A stretch of 56,089 nt of DNA from Candidatus Sulfotelmatobacter sp. (GCA_030038125.1 JASHPL010000188.1:1-56089), one strand, 5' to 3'. Shown: positions 1 through 8,919, counted from the first letter of the stretch. Translations and numbers: made by a program. Notes: generated from the sequence alone by a model not told the origin.

Positions 1-1
1 C

Positions 2-2020
2 GGGCACAAGGGACCGCACATCCCTTTGCTGCAGGCGGGACCCGGCAAAGCCGTCGACATTACCTTGCCCATCGAAGAAGGTGACAAATACCGGCTAGGC
101 AAGATCACCTTCAAGAACAACGTGCATTTTCCCAACAGTGCGGCGCTGCGCACTCTTTTCCCCATCAAGGACGGAGATGTTTTCAGCCGGGAAAAGATCG
201 CCAAAGGCCTGGAAAATCTGCGGAAAGCCTATGGCGAGTACGGGTACATCAATTACACGGGCCTTCCCAATACCACCTTCGATGAAGAGCATAAGCTGGT
301 CAACGTAGAGATCGACGTCGACGAGGGCAAGCAATTCTATGTCCGCCGTATCGAATTTCAGGGCAACACGACTACCCGCGACAAGGTGATTCGCCGCGAA
401 CTCGCACTCGAAGAAGGCGGCGTCTACAACTCCCGGCTGTGGGAGCTCAGCTTGTTGCGCCTCAACCAACTCTCCTATTTCGATCAGCTCAAGCCCGACG
501 ATCCCAATGTCACAGAAAAAAAATTGGACGAGAAAGACGGATACGTCGATCTTACCCTGAAGGTCCACGAAAAAGGCAAGAACAGCATCGGACTCAATGG
601 CGGCGTCAGCGGGTTGGAAGGCGCTTTCATCGGCTTGAATTATGCCACCAATAACTTTCTGGGACGCGGCGAGACCTTGCAGATTCAGCTTAGCCTGGGA
701 AATCTGGCGCGCAGCGCTCTCTTCGGCTACACCCAGCCCTACATGTTCGATCGTCCCCTGCAATATGGATTTACCGTTTTTGGCAACAAATACAATTTCA
801 ACCAGGCGCGCCAGCTCTCCCTCTTCAGCGGTCAGAACCTGAATCTCCCCAGTGCAGTCCTGCAGAACCTGCAGAACTATTCGCAATCGAGCATCGGCTT
901 TACCAATAGTTTGAGCTACGCCCTGCATCGCTCATTCAAACGCGTCGGCATCACCTATTCGTTCGACAATTCGACGCTGCTGCCCCTCAGCACCGCCTCC
1001 AAGACACTGTTCGACTACATCGCGTTTCGCGGTATTTCCGGCCCGCTTGCGGTGAATGGAATCATCACCAGCAAGATTTTTCCGAATTTCTCGTTTAATA
1101 CCCTGGATAGCGGGATTTCCCCCAAAAGCGGCAAACAGATGGTGGCAGGCGTAGAAGTCGCCGGCCTGGGAGGAACCGTCCGCTCGGTGCGGCCGACCGT
1201 CCAGTACAAGCGCTTTTTCCCCATGCAGAATCACCGCAATACGGTCGGTTTTAACGTTGAAGCTTCGTTTATCAGCGGCTATGGCGGCCTGGTGGCGCCG
1301 CCGTTTCAGCGCTTCTACATGGGCGGCGAATATGACATCCGCGGCTTCGACGTGCGCTCGATCTCGCCGGTCGCATTCCTGCCCAATACGAGCGTCATCA
1401 CCTTGCAAAACCCGGACGGGACGCCGGTTCCCAAGAACCCGGCCAACCCGCTGCAGGGCAATTGGACAATTCCGATTCCCGTGGATCAGATCGTGTTTCC
1501 CGGAGGCGATCTGAGCGTTTGGGAAAACCTCGAGTACCGCATCACCATCGCCGGGCCGGTAGCCATTGCTCCCTTTCTCGATACCGGCATCGATCCGATC
1601 CTCCGCCGTTCGCAACTGGAAATTGCCCTCGAACAGTACGAACAGGTCATCAGCACGTATTACGGCTGTCCCGCGCTCGATCAAGGGTACAACTGCGTTG
1701 GCGATAAGCGGCTGAATCCTCTGCCCTCGGAATATTTGCAGGTCCTCGGTGCCACCAATTGGAAGCCGCGTATGTCAACTGGCCTCGAATTACAGACCTT
1801 CCTACCCGTGGTCAATGCTCCATTCCGCTTCTACTGGGCCTATAACCCGGTCCGGCTAGATGACCGGACGACGCCGCCAATTCCCATCACTCGGGACATG
1901 TTCCCGCCAAATGCCGCGGGCGATTATACGTTTCTCAAGGCCAGGCAGACCTATGCTCCGGAATTCCTGCTGCGGGAGCCGCGCAAGACCTTCCGCTTCA
2001 CCGTGGCAACGACCTTCTAG
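2..2020 (+). CDS. bamA: Outer-membrane assembly factor BamA (3' part, cut by window start)
   Basis: BamA is the Omp85 barrel that folds and inserts outer-membrane proteins. The frame is open to the left edge, so the signal peptide and first POTRA domains lie outside the window; the TTG at 26 is only an internal Leu codon. Two POTRA-like modules are visible (about residues 20-95 and 100-160 of the visible part), followed by a surface-antigen barrel. The barrel carries the diagnostic loop-6 motif GGEYDIRGF near residue 435 and ends in an aromatic beta-signal (FRFTVATTF) with a terminal Phe. Some extracellular loops are long, for example around bases 1390-1510 and 1640-1740, as is common in large acidobacterial Omp85 proteins. 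It is followed by the skp-type chaperone gene, the usual bamA-skp order. A TamA-like protein is an alternative, but the neighbour favours BamA. Confidence 0.93.
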   Translation, partial: GHKGPHIPLLQAGPGKAVDITLPIEEGDKYRLGKITFKNNVHFPNSAALRTLFPIKDGDVFSREKIAKGLENLRKAYGEYGYINYTGLPNTTFDEEHKLVNVEIDVDEGKQFYVRRIEFQGNTTTRDKVIRRELALEEGGVYNSRLWELSLLRLNQLSYFDQLKPDDPNVTEKKLDEKDGYVDLTLKVHEKGKNSIGLNGGVSGLEGAFIGLNYATNNFLGRGETLQIQLSLGNLARSALFGYTQPYMFDRPLQYGFTVFGNKYNFNQARQLSLFSGQNLNLPSAVLQNLQNYSQSSIGFTNSLSYALHRSFKRVGITYSFDNSTLLPLSTASKTLFDYIAFRGISGPLAVNGIITSKIFPNFSFNTLDSGISPKSGKQMVAGVEVAGLGGTVRSVRPTVQYKRFFPMQNHRNTVGFNVEASFISGYGGLVAPPFQRFYMGGEYDIRGFDVRSISPVAFLPNTSVITLQNPDGTPVPKNPANPLQGNWTIPIPVDQIVFPGGDLSVWENLEYRITIAGPVAIAPFLDTGIDPILRRSQLEIALEQYEQVISTYYGCPALDQGYNCVGDKRLNPLPSEYLQVLGATNWKPRMSTGLELQTFLPVVNAPFRFYWAYNPVRLDDRTTPPIPITRDMFPPNAAGDYTFLKARQTYAPEFLLREPRKTFRFTVATTF

Positions 2021-2026
2021 CCATGT

Positions 2027-2055
2027 TTGACTGCCCGATGCGCCATAACTATAAT
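2027..2055 (+). promoter_or_regulatory. Sigma70-type promoter for skp
   Basis: TTGACT (2027-2032) and a perfect TATAAT (2050-2055) are separated by exactly 17 bases. The site starts seven bases after the bamA stop codon. Transcription would begin near 2062 and leave a leader of about 220 bases before the skp ATG, so skp can be expressed apart from bamA. The match is read directly from sequence; activity is inferred. Confidence 0.75.
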
Positions 2056-2096
2056 GTGCCTGATCCACGCCACCATTGGAAAAGTGACGCTGGATG

Positions 2097-2120
2097 GCAT
2101 GCCCGGAGGGTGTGGCATGC
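2097..2120 (+). promoter_or_regulatory. Hairpin in the skp leader
   Basis: GCATGCC (2097-2103) and GGCATGC (2114-2120) are perfectly complementary around a 10-base loop that contains GGAGG. It lies inside the predicted long 5' leader of skp and may be a structural element. No known riboswitch class is recognised. Confidence 0.35.
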
Positions 2121-2284
2121 AACGCTGGCAATCTCGTGCGCCTATTTCCGACGGCGGCCGCTACCACGGCGGAGACCTCAATTCAGCGCGGCCCAGCGTG
2201 AACTGAAAGCAATTTGCGACCGAGACGAGCTTCATTCGCGGCAACATTTCCCGGAACTATGTTCCAAGGAGTTCAACTGATCCA

Positions 2285-3016
2285 ATGAATAGTAAGTTCT
2301 TGCGATTTCTCCCAGCGGTTGCGGTTCTTTTTGCATTCTCGGCTTTAGCCCAAACCAGCAGCGCGGCGACACCGCCGGACGCTCCCGGCGCTACGCCCGC
2401 CGCTCCGGCCACCACCACGGCTGCTCCGGCGAGCACAGGCACGAAAGTTGGCACGATCAACATCCAGGAAGCGATCTTCGGCAGCAATGAAGGTCAGCGT
2501 GATCTCGGGGCACTGCAGAAGAAATTCGATCCCAAGCAGAGCGAACTGAAGGGCCAGAATGACGAACTTGAGAGCTTGAAAAAACAGCTCAATACACAGG
2601 GGCCGAGCCTCAACGAAGAAGCTCTGAACAATTTGAAAGGCCAGATCGAGTCCAAGCAGAAAGCTTTCGATCGCGCCGTGCAGGACGCGCAAGAGGACTT
2701 CGGCAATCAGCAGCAGGAAATTGCTTCCCGCATCCTGAAAAAGATGGCCCCGATCATCGTGAAATACTCGCAGGACAATGGCTTCGGCGTGATCGTCGAT
2801 ACTTCCAAGCCTTGGCCGCAGAGCCCGGTGCTCTGGTGGGGTGAGGCCGTCGACATCACCAAGCCGGTCGTTGACGCTTACAACGTGCAGTCGGGCGTGG
2901 CCGCCCCGGCCGCGAGCAGCACTCCGGCGACCTCGAAGCCGGCCGTTCCCAAATCGACTACTCCGAAGTCTTCAACGCCTGCTTCTAAGCCGGCGGGCTC
3001 GAATCCTTCACAGTAG
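2285..3016 (+). CDS. OmpH/Skp-family periplasmic chaperone
   Basis: Skp-type proteins hold unfolded outer-membrane proteins in the periplasm on their way to BamA. The 243-residue product has a signal peptide (residues 1-22, ending ALAQ), an Ala/Pro/Thr-rich linker to about residue 55, the OmpH start (KVGTINIQEAIFGSNEGQRD), a charged coiled-coil segment (about 70-140) and the C-terminal strand region GFGVIVDTS. A Ser/Pro/Lys/Thr-rich tail follows from about residue 205, making it longer than the roughly 160-residue enterobacterial Skp. The start is supported by AAGGAG at 2266-2271. The gene lies downstream of bamA with its own promoter and is followed by a clear terminator. Family assignment is firm; the role of the low-complexity tail is unknown. 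Confidence 0.88.
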   Translation: MNSKFLRFLPAVAVLFAFSALAQTSSAATPPDAPGATPAAPATTTAAPASTGTKVGTINIQEAIFGSNEGQRDLGALQKKFDPKQSELKGQNDELESLKKQLNTQGPSLNEEALNNLKGQIESKQKAFDRAVQDAQEDFGNQQQEIASRILKKMAPIIVKYSQDNGFGVIVDTSKPWPQSPVLWWGEAVDITKPVVDAYNVQSGVAAPAASSTPATSKPAVPKSTTPKSSTPASKPAGSNPSQ

Positions 3017-3051
3017 CGTCCGGACACCTCTGGTGCTCGCAAAGTTCCCGC

Positions 3052-3082
3052 AGGCCGCGTGAAAACGCGGCCTCTATTTTTT
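3052..3082 (+). terminator. Rho-independent terminator after skp
   Basis: AGGCCGCGT (3052-3060) pairs perfectly with ACGCGGCCT (3065-3073) around a GAAA tetraloop, followed by CTATTTTTT. This ends the skp transcript and separates it from the TonB-like gene. Confidence 0.9.
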
Positions 3083-3152
3083 CCCTGAACCAGATCTGTC
3101 TGCCCGTCCGCGGTGTCCATAGCAGCAACAGAAATTGCTGCTGGAGGACGCC

Positions 3153-3902
3153 ATGCCCCAACCGGAAATATTTTCAGACTGCATGCTTCAGATTTCCTCG
3201 GCCCAGCGTTCGCGCCGCAGCTGGACGACGCTGACTTCGTTCGGACTGCAGGCGGCTGTGATCAGCTTATTACTGCTGTTCCCTTTGTTAGAGACTGTAG
3301 GTCTGCCTGCGAACCGCGCTCTTCCAACGCCGGTCTCGTGGGGAGCGCAACCGCCCTCTTCTCCATCCATCCAGCGCCGTCAAGTGACCACAATTGTCAG
3401 CAATCTCGCGGACAACCGGATCATTGCCCCCCAAGAGATTCCCCGGCACGTGGCGATGATTACGGAAACAGTCGCACCGCCACAGGTCAGTTTCGGCCGG
3501 CCTGGTGTCGAGGGCGGAACGGGAAATGGATCGGGGGATGGCATTCTGGGAGCCCTAAGTGATCTTTCTGCGCGTGACGCTGTGCTTCCGGCGCCTGCTT
3601 CCAAGCCCGTGGCGCCTATGTTTCGGACTTCGAGCATGTTGGAGGGAAGCCTGATTCGCCGTGTGCAGCCGGTCTATCCGGTGCTGGCCAGAAGCGCTCG
3701 AATTCAAGGAGCCGTGGTCTTGCAGGCGATCATCAGCAAGGAAGGCACGATTGAGAACCTGCGCGCTGTCTCGGGACATCCTATGTTGATCCCATCTGCG
3801 ATTGAGGCAGTCAGGCAGTGGCGCTATCGCCCGTATATCTTGAACCACGAACCGATTGAAGTCGAAACGCAGATCACGGTGAATTTCACGCTGCAGAACT
3901 AG
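3153..3902 (+). CDS. TonB-like energy-transducing protein
   Basis: TonB proteins carry proton-motive energy from the inner membrane to TonB-dependent receptors. The 249-residue product has a short cytoplasmic N-terminus rich in Arg, one membrane helix (about residues 28-47), a low-complexity periplasmic spacer with a Gly-rich stretch, and a TonB C-terminal domain (about 160-249) with the family signatures QPVYPVLARSARIQGAVVL and AVRQWRYRPY. The ATG at 3153 is preferred over an in-frame TTG at 3135 because GGAGG sits at 3143-3147. No exbB or exbD is adjacent. It might serve receptors such as the one at 43287, or act in another envelope complex; its partner cannot be read from sequence. Confidence 0.82.
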   Translation: MPQPEIFSDCMLQISSAQRSRRSWTTLTSFGLQAAVISLLLLFPLLETVGLPANRALPTPVSWGAQPPSSPSIQRRQVTTIVSNLADNRIIAPQEIPRHVAMITETVAPPQVSFGRPGVEGGTGNGSGDGILGALSDLSARDAVLPAPASKPVAPMFRTSSMLEGSLIRRVQPVYPVLARSARIQGAVVLQAIISKEGTIENLRAVSGHPMLIPSAIEAVRQWRYRPYILNHEPIEVETQITVNFTLQN

Positions 3903-4025
3903 CCCAGATTTCCGCCTTGCCACCGGGGCCTTCTCCGTCTCTGTGCCTCGTGGCGGAGACCGTAGCTGTAAGCCGCAGGTACGGGAGTAGCCCCGGCGTA
4001 ACGTGGGAGTACGCTCTGCTGCCGC

Positions 4026-4031
4026 TATAAT
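4026..4031 (+). promoter_or_regulatory. TATAAT -10 element close to the alr start
   Basis: A perfect TATAAT ends eight bases before the GTG at 4039, so transcription would start at or next to the start codon, giving a leaderless or nearly leaderless mRNA. No good -35 hexamer is visible 17 bases upstream (GTGGGA), so this is tentative. Confidence 0.4.
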
Positions 4032-4038
4032 CGCGAGA

Positions 4039-5229
4039 GTGGCAACCACCGCAGAAATCCTGAGTCGTGTGGCAACCCGGCCGACCTGGGCCGAAGTGTC
4101 CCTGGCGACGCTGCGCCAGAATTTTCGCACCGTGCAGAAGCATGTGGGCGCCAATGTCACGGTGTGCGCGGTAGTAAAAGCCGACGCCTACGGACATGGA
4201 GCGGTTGAGTGCTCACGCGCTCTCGAGGCTGAAGGCGCACGCTGGCTCGGCGTGACCTCGCTCGACGAAGCTATTCCCTTACGCGACGCCGGGATCCAGG
4301 CGAACATTCTGCTGATGACTGGTTTCTGGCGGGGAGAAGAAGCGGAAATCGTCCGCCTGCGTTTAGCTCCTGCGGTTTGGGAACTGTGGCATATCGAGTC
4401 ACTCGAACGGGCGGCCGCCGGACTGGGCGTGATGCGGCAACCCGTGCATCTGAAAGTCGATACCGGAATGGGACGGCTCGGGGTGGGTATCGATCAGCTA
4501 CCCGCTGTTCTCGACGCCATCAAATCGGCAAAACATCTGGCGTTGGATGGGCTCTCGACACATCTGGCCTCTTCAGAAATCATGGACGCACCGTCCGTCG
4601 CCGAACAAGCGGGCGCCTTCGAGATTGCCCGGCGCATGGTGCGCGAAGCCGAATTGCAACCGGCGTTCGTCCACATGGCAAATACGGGAGCAGTGATCTC
4701 GCGTCCAGAAACATGGTCGAATATGAACGGCAACAGCATGGTGCGTCCCGGCGTCGCACTCTACGGATATTATTTGCCGTTTCAACGCGCGGGACGCGAA
4801 GTGAGCGGCGGAACTCTGCGCTTAGCGGTCAAACCCATTTTGACGTGGAAGACGCGCATCTTGTCTCTGCGCGATTTTGGACCAGATCAGGCGCTTGGCT
4901 ACAACGGAACGTATGTCACCAAAGCTGCCGCACATGTTGCCGTTTTGCCGGTAGGATACGCCGATGGCTACAACCGGCAGCTTTCCAATCGCGGACGCGT
5001 AATCGTGCGCGAGCATTACGCGCCCATCGTCGGCAGCATCTCCATGGATTTAACTCTGGTGGACGTAACCGGAATTCCCGGGGTCTCGGTCGGAGATGAG
5101 GTCATTCTTCTCGGTACATCCGACGGGATGAACGTCGATGCCCTCGAACACGCTCGCCTTGCCAACAGCTCTCCTTACGAAATTCTCTGCAATATTTCCA
5201 AGCGCGTCCCGCGAAGATATGTAAGTTAG
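4039..5229 (+). CDS. alr: Alanine racemase
   Basis: PLP-dependent interconversion of L- and D-alanine in the cytoplasm, supplying D-Ala for peptidoglycan. The N-terminal barrel has the cofactor motif VVKADAYGHG with the PLP lysine at about residue 47. The C-terminal domain has the catalytic-tyrosine region LGYNGTY, the PVGYADGYNR motif and VGSISMDLTLVDVT. At 396 residues the length is normal. GTG 4039 is chosen because family similarity begins close after it (TWAEVSLATLRQNF); a GTG at 4003 in the same frame would add 12 non-conserved residues. No Shine-Dalgarno sequence precedes it, but a TATAAT lies just upstream. The gene appears monocistronic. Confidence 0.95.
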   Translation: MATTAEILSRVATRPTWAEVSLATLRQNFRTVQKHVGANVTVCAVVKADAYGHGAVECSRALEAEGARWLGVTSLDEAIPLRDAGIQANILLMTGFWRGEEAEIVRLRLAPAVWELWHIESLERAAAGLGVMRQPVHLKVDTGMGRLGVGIDQLPAVLDAIKSAKHLALDGLSTHLASSEIMDAPSVAEQAGAFEIARRMVREAELQPAFVHMANTGAVISRPETWSNMNGNSMVRPGVALYGYYLPFQRAGREVSGGTLRLAVKPILTWKTRILSLRDFGPDQALGYNGTYVTKAAAHVAVLPVGYADGYNRQLSNRGRVIVREHYAPIVGSISMDLTLVDVTGIPGVSVGDEVILLGTSDGMNVDALEHARLANSSPYEILCNISKRVPRRYVS

Positions 5230-5480
5230 ACGGCTACAACGGAAATGCGAATTGTGTCCGAGCAGATTTGAAACAAGCCGAGGGTGGCCCACCCTACACG
5301 ATTGTTCGTAAGTGCGAAGTTTGACTGCCGACAGTTCTACAATCGTGCTGATTGTTCTGGCCGTGTTTTCGTCATTGCCACTCAGTTCCGGCGCCAATCG
5401 CGCCAACCCCGAATTGCGACCGCTGCGTGTCAATCGCGTTTCTCCGCCGCGCCCGCGTTGCTACACTAAAAATCTGACGA

Positions 5481-6593
5481 ATGGCTTCGCGCTACGCACA
5501 ATGGATGTACGACTGGGAAAACCGGCTCACATCGGTCGATAACAACCGTGTCGTTCGTCCGCTGGATTGGGGCACGGATTGGGCCTCGCATTGGCCCTGT
5601 CGCAACGGATTCGGACCGAGCCATATGCTCGACGATCCGGAAAAGTTTTTTGTTGATTCCAATCACCGTATTCTTGCCGACAGCGATAAGTTCTTTTCCT
5701 ACTCGCGTCCCACCGACTACCAGTTGGAGCGGCGCGAAGTTCAGGTTTTCTCCACGCGCGAAGTTCCCGATCCCAAGCTTGAGGCGAAAGTGAAGGGAAC
5801 ATTCGCCGATTTTCTTCGCTTTACCTCGCCGGTACCAACGCCATACCCGGAAAACAATCTCGTAAATGCACGCTGGTTTCCGGTGCAAGGACGTCGCGCC
5901 ATTGTGCTGCTGCCGCACTGGAATGCGGATGCGGTCGCCTATACGGGTCTTTGCCGCGTGCTGAACTTGTTGGGCGTCGCGGTGCTGCGGCTGAGCATGC
6001 CCTATCACGACATTCGTATGCCGGCCGAAATCGCCCGTGCCGACTACGCAGTTTCCGCCAACATTGGTCGCACCCTCGATGCTGCCCGTCAAGGCGTCAT
6101 CGATATTCGCTGCTGCCTGGACTGGCTTGAGCAGAACGGCTACACCCAGCTTGGGATCGTAGGCACGAGTCTGGGATCGTGCTATGCATTTTTGGCCGCA
6201 GCCCACGATCCCCGCATTCACGTTGCGGCCTTCAATCACGCCTCGACTTACTTCGCCGACGTGGTCTGGCACGGCCAATCGACGCGCCACATCCGGCAGG
6301 GAATCGAACAGAAGATTGATCTTGAAACTCTCCGCCAGGTGTGGATGGCCATCAGCCCCATGGCCTATTTCGAACAGTTTTCGCGCTGGCCCAAGCGGTC
6401 GCTGATCGTTTACGCGAAATATGATCTGACGTTCTTACCAGAATTTTCACGCCAGGTCGTTACCGAATTCGCCCGTCACGAACTGGAGCACAAAGTCGTC
6501 GTCTTACCCTGTGGCCATTACACAACTGGCGAAACCCCATACAAATATATGGACGGATGGCAACTCGCCTCCTTTCTGCGAACTGCCTGGTAA
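5481..6593 (+). CDS. Alpha/beta hydrolase, ABHD18-like (Abhydrolase_18)
   Basis: A 370-residue protein without a signal peptide. After an N-terminal segment unusual for hydrolases (about 1-130, many aromatic residues and 'DWGTDWASHWP'), an alpha/beta-hydrolase core is visible: the strand and oxyanion region AIVLLPHW, the nucleophile elbow GTSLGS with Ser230, a candidate acid Asp315 in YAKYDLTF and a candidate base His346 in PCGHYTTGE. This pattern fits the ABHD18/Abhydrolase_18 family, whose substrates are poorly known. Nothing in the neighbourhood points to a substrate. A possible -10 (TACACT, 5462-5467) lies 13 bases before the ATG, so the leader would be very short. Confidence 0.75.
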   Translation: MASRYAQWMYDWENRLTSVDNNRVVRPLDWGTDWASHWPCRNGFGPSHMLDDPEKFFVDSNHRILADSDKFFSYSRPTDYQLERREVQVFSTREVPDPKLEAKVKGTFADFLRFTSPVPTPYPENNLVNARWFPVQGRRAIVLLPHWNADAVAYTGLCRVLNLLGVAVLRLSMPYHDIRMPAEIARADYAVSANIGRTLDAARQGVIDIRCCLDWLEQNGYTQLGIVGTSLGSCYAFLAAAHDPRIHVAAFNHASTYFADVVWHGQSTRHIRQGIEQKIDLETLRQVWMAISPMAYFEQFSRWPKRSLIVYAKYDLTFLPEFSRQVVTEFARHELEHKVVVLPCGHYTTGETPYKYMDGWQLASFLRTAW

Positions 6594-6809
6594 GGACCGA
6601 GTGGAGCGTGTTGGAACCGGTATCACCAATGTGCAGCTGCGTACTCCCATCATGCATTTCTGACCCTCGTTGATGGACCAGGAGATTTTCGGCTCGTCAC
6701 AAACTTCCTCATTGACCACGCGTTGAACTTGTGGTTAGATGCCCGAATCCATTCTCGCCGAACCATCCCCCGGGTTGGCGGGCACGCTGGGGCGTGCATG
6801 AGGTGATGT

Positions 6810-7799
6810 ATGAAGTTGAGCGGTCCCGCCCTGCTTCTTTCCCTGCTGGCATTCACTTTCAACCTGACGACGGCTAATGCGACTGCTCGCGACGTGGTCC
6901 TGCCCGCCGGGACTCTGTTGAAATGCACGGTCAACGAACCCAATTTCTCCACCAACACGGCTTCCGTCGGAGACCCGGTGCTTTGTAATCTCCACGGCAT
7001 GGTTCAATTTGGTCAGCAAGCATTCCCGCGCGGCAGCTATCTGGTGGGACATCTCGAAGCCGCCAAAGATCCCGGACACTTTTTCGGCAAGGGATATCTC
7101 GATCTCCATTTCGACCGCATTGGCGTTCCCAGTGGCGACATGCCGCTCGATGCCAAGGTGATCGCCGCGGGGAAATACAGAGTCGATCGCGAGGGCCGGA
7201 TCCGGGGTAAAGGACACGCCAAGCGCGACGTTGCCGAGTGGATGTTGCCTCCGCTTTGGCCCTGGAAAGTTATCATGCTTCCGGCTCGCGGGCCTCGTCC
7301 GGCGCTCAGAGGCGAGACCGCCATTACCCTCCGTCTCATGGATGACGTCGAACTCGCCCAAGTGGCCGAAACGTTTGGTCCAGGCTGGCACTTCTTTGGA
7401 CAGCCACAGCCGCAGTCGCAGTCCTACCATCCTGTTCCCGGCGCAGATCAGTCCGGAGACAGTGTGCAGCTTGCGACCCGGGTCCCTCCTGCGCCGCAAA
7501 CCACAACCGGTCCGCAGATGTCATACGCGACCTATGCCTCGAACACCGCTGCCTTGCCCGATGGCATCGTGACCGTCCCCGGAATGCCTGTATTCGTGCT
7601 GAATACCGGCTCGCTTTTGTGTGTCAGCGGTTTCGGCTATTCGGATAACCGCATCAGCTACACTCTGGCCTCCGGAGGTACGGGCGTAATCAGCGCGGAT
7701 GAAGTGGACTGGCCCGCGACCACGCGTCTCAATGCCAGGCGCGGAGTGCGGGTCACGCTCCACGCCGGACACATCGCCACCGGAACTCCTGGCCTTTGA
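6810..7799 (+). CDS. Secreted protein of unknown function
   Basis: A 329-residue protein with a clear signal peptide (about 1-25, ending TANATA). Residues 30-130 (LPAGTLLKCTVNEPNF, a conserved two-Cys region, GSYLVGHLEA) recall the beta-rich periplasmic domain often seen in acidobacterial envelope proteins and loosely the VirB10/TrbI fold, but no secretion genes are near. The middle is Gln/Pro-rich (about 195-235) and a second small domain with two conserved-looking strands closes the protein. There is no catalytic motif I can name. A strong terminator follows, so it is probably a single-gene unit. Only the export prediction is confident. Confidence 0.7.
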   Translation: MKLSGPALLLSLLAFTFNLTTANATARDVVLPAGTLLKCTVNEPNFSTNTASVGDPVLCNLHGMVQFGQQAFPRGSYLVGHLEAAKDPGHFFGKGYLDLHFDRIGVPSGDMPLDAKVIAAGKYRVDREGRIRGKGHAKRDVAEWMLPPLWPWKVIMLPARGPRPALRGETAITLRLMDDVELAQVAETFGPGWHFFGQPQPQSQSYHPVPGADQSGDSVQLATRVPPAPQTTTGPQMSYATYASNTAALPDGIVTVPGMPVFVLNTGSLLCVSGFGYSDNRISYTLASGGTGVISADEVDWPATTRLNARRGVRVTLHAGHIATGTPGL

Positions 7800-7827
7800 T
7801 TCTCCTTGTTTTTTCCGACCTGAACGT

Positions 7828-7856
7828 GCCGCTGGCGCCCGCCAGCGGCTTTTTTT
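7828..7856 (+). terminator. Rho-independent terminator
   Basis: GCCGCTGGC (7828-7836) and GCCAGCGGC (7841-7849) form a perfect 9-bp stem with a GCCC loop, followed by seven T residues. It ends the transcript of the secreted protein at 6810-7799. Confidence 0.92.
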
Positions 7857-7972
7857 GTTCGTTGTGGACCAGCGTTACCCCCGACAAGCCCATGCCGATT
7901 CCGTGCGACTTTGCGCTCAACATTCAATCCAATGAGCATTCGTAACTCAGAAAACGTCCTGTCGAGGTACCC

Positions 7973-8347
7973 ATGCATAAAATCAACATCGCCGAAAAGT
8001 TCTCCAGGATTTCCGAGTGCTACCAGCCCCACATCGCCGCCGAACTTAATGGCCAGATGGTCAAGCTCGTCAAGTTCGATAGCCCGTTCATATGGCATCA
8101 TCACGATCACGAAGACGAATTGTTTCTGGTAGTCAAAGGTGGCTTCCGCATGGAATTTCGAGACGAAGAGTCCCGCGAGCGCCACGAATGGATCAACGAG
8201 GGCGAATTCATCGTCGTTCCGCGCGGCGTCGAGCATCGTCCCGTGGCCGAAGAGGAATGCTGGGTGATGCTGTTCGAGCCTGCCTCCACCCTTAATACCG
8301 GCAACGTTGTGAACGAACGTACCGTGGCGCAATTGCAGCGCGTGTAG
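7973..8347 (+). CDS. Small cupin-domain protein
   Basis: A single-domain cupin of 124 residues. Motif 1 is WHHHDHEDELFLVVKGG, giving the His-x-His-x(3,4)-Glu metal ligands, and motif 2 is EFIVVPRGVEHRP with the fourth ligand His. Such cupins bind a divalent metal and act as isomerases, dioxygenases or ligand sensors; the substrate cannot be inferred here. The start is preceded by GAGG. It lies between a terminator and a glutaredoxin-like gene, with 128 bases to the latter. Confidence 0.85.
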   Translation: MHKINIAEKFSRISECYQPHIAAELNGQMVKLVKFDSPFIWHHHDHEDELFLVVKGGFRMEFRDEESRERHEWINEGEFIVVPRGVEHRPVAEEECWVMLFEPASTLNTGNVVNERTVAQLQRV

Positions 8348-8475
8348 CAAACTGATAGAGGCTGGGTTCGTGATCAGCGGTTGGAGATTGGGGCTAGTGG
8401 CTCGCAACCAAGCTCTGTTTAGACAATCTGTCTCCTGGCCCCTGACCTCCAATCCCTAGTCCCTGCGAGAACCAC

Positions 8476-8733
8476 ATGCAAGTACTCCTCTACTCCTCCT
8501 TCTGGTGCCCTGATTGCCGAGAGGCGAAACGCTTCCTTGCGAAGCACAACATTCCCTATCGGGATATCGACGTCGAAACTACTCCCGGCGCCGCCGACGA
8601 AATCGTCCGCCACACCGGCAAGCGCTCTGTCCCGCAATTCGTCATCGACGGCGAATGGATACAGCCCTACCGCCCCGGCAAAGGATTTCTCTACGAAGAA
8701 ATGGCCAAGCGCCTTGGCATCGAGCGGCCCTGA
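8476..8733 (+). CDS. Glutaredoxin-family protein (CPDC active site)
   Basis: An 85-residue thioredoxin-fold protein. The redox motif is Cys11-Pro-Asp-Cys14 in SSFWCPDCREAKRFL, and the cis-proline loop is KRSVPQFVIDG. Length and layout match small glutaredoxins and NrdH-redoxins that reduce protein disulfides in the cytosol. The WCPDC sequence rather than CPYC or CVQC makes the class uncertain. No ribonucleotide reductase gene is adjacent. Confidence 0.85.
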   Translation: MQVLLYSSFWCPDCREAKRFLAKHNIPYRDIDVETTPGAADEIVRHTGKRSVPQFVIDGEWIQPYRPGKGFLYEEMAKRLGIERP

Positions 8734-8919
8734 AGCGCAAACGAAAGTCCACCTGTACCTGCATATCGCACGTACATCCCCTTCAGTACCGTGGCAAACC
8801 CGCGTGAAACTGGCGAAGATAGGGCCAATTGGCGGTTTGGCCAGTTTGTCGACCAAACCGAACAGCGCGGGCATTTTTAAAACAAGCGCACGGCCGCGCA
8901 CAAGCCACTTCAAACTCCT

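Noticed and set aside
95-928. 277-codon open frame on the minus strand, plus another at 932-1684
   Set aside because: Both lie opposite bamA, whose barrel and POTRA motifs are unmistakable.
2023-2280. 85-codon open frame between bamA and skp
   Set aside because: It contains the sigma70 promoter and leader hairpin of skp, has no family similarity and no ribosome site; better read as untranslated leader.
5321-5343. TTGACT and TACAAT as a promoter
   Set aside because: The spacing is 11 bases, far from the 16-18 needed.
5312-5542. Small open frame with a hydrophobic start between alr and the hydrolase
   Set aside because: The leader-like stretch is short, no ribosome site precedes it, and it runs into the hydrolase gene in another frame.
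6712-6740. TTGACC-N17-TTAGAT as a promoter for the gene at 6810
   Set aside because: The -10 matches the consensus at only three of six positions; too weak to list as a feature.
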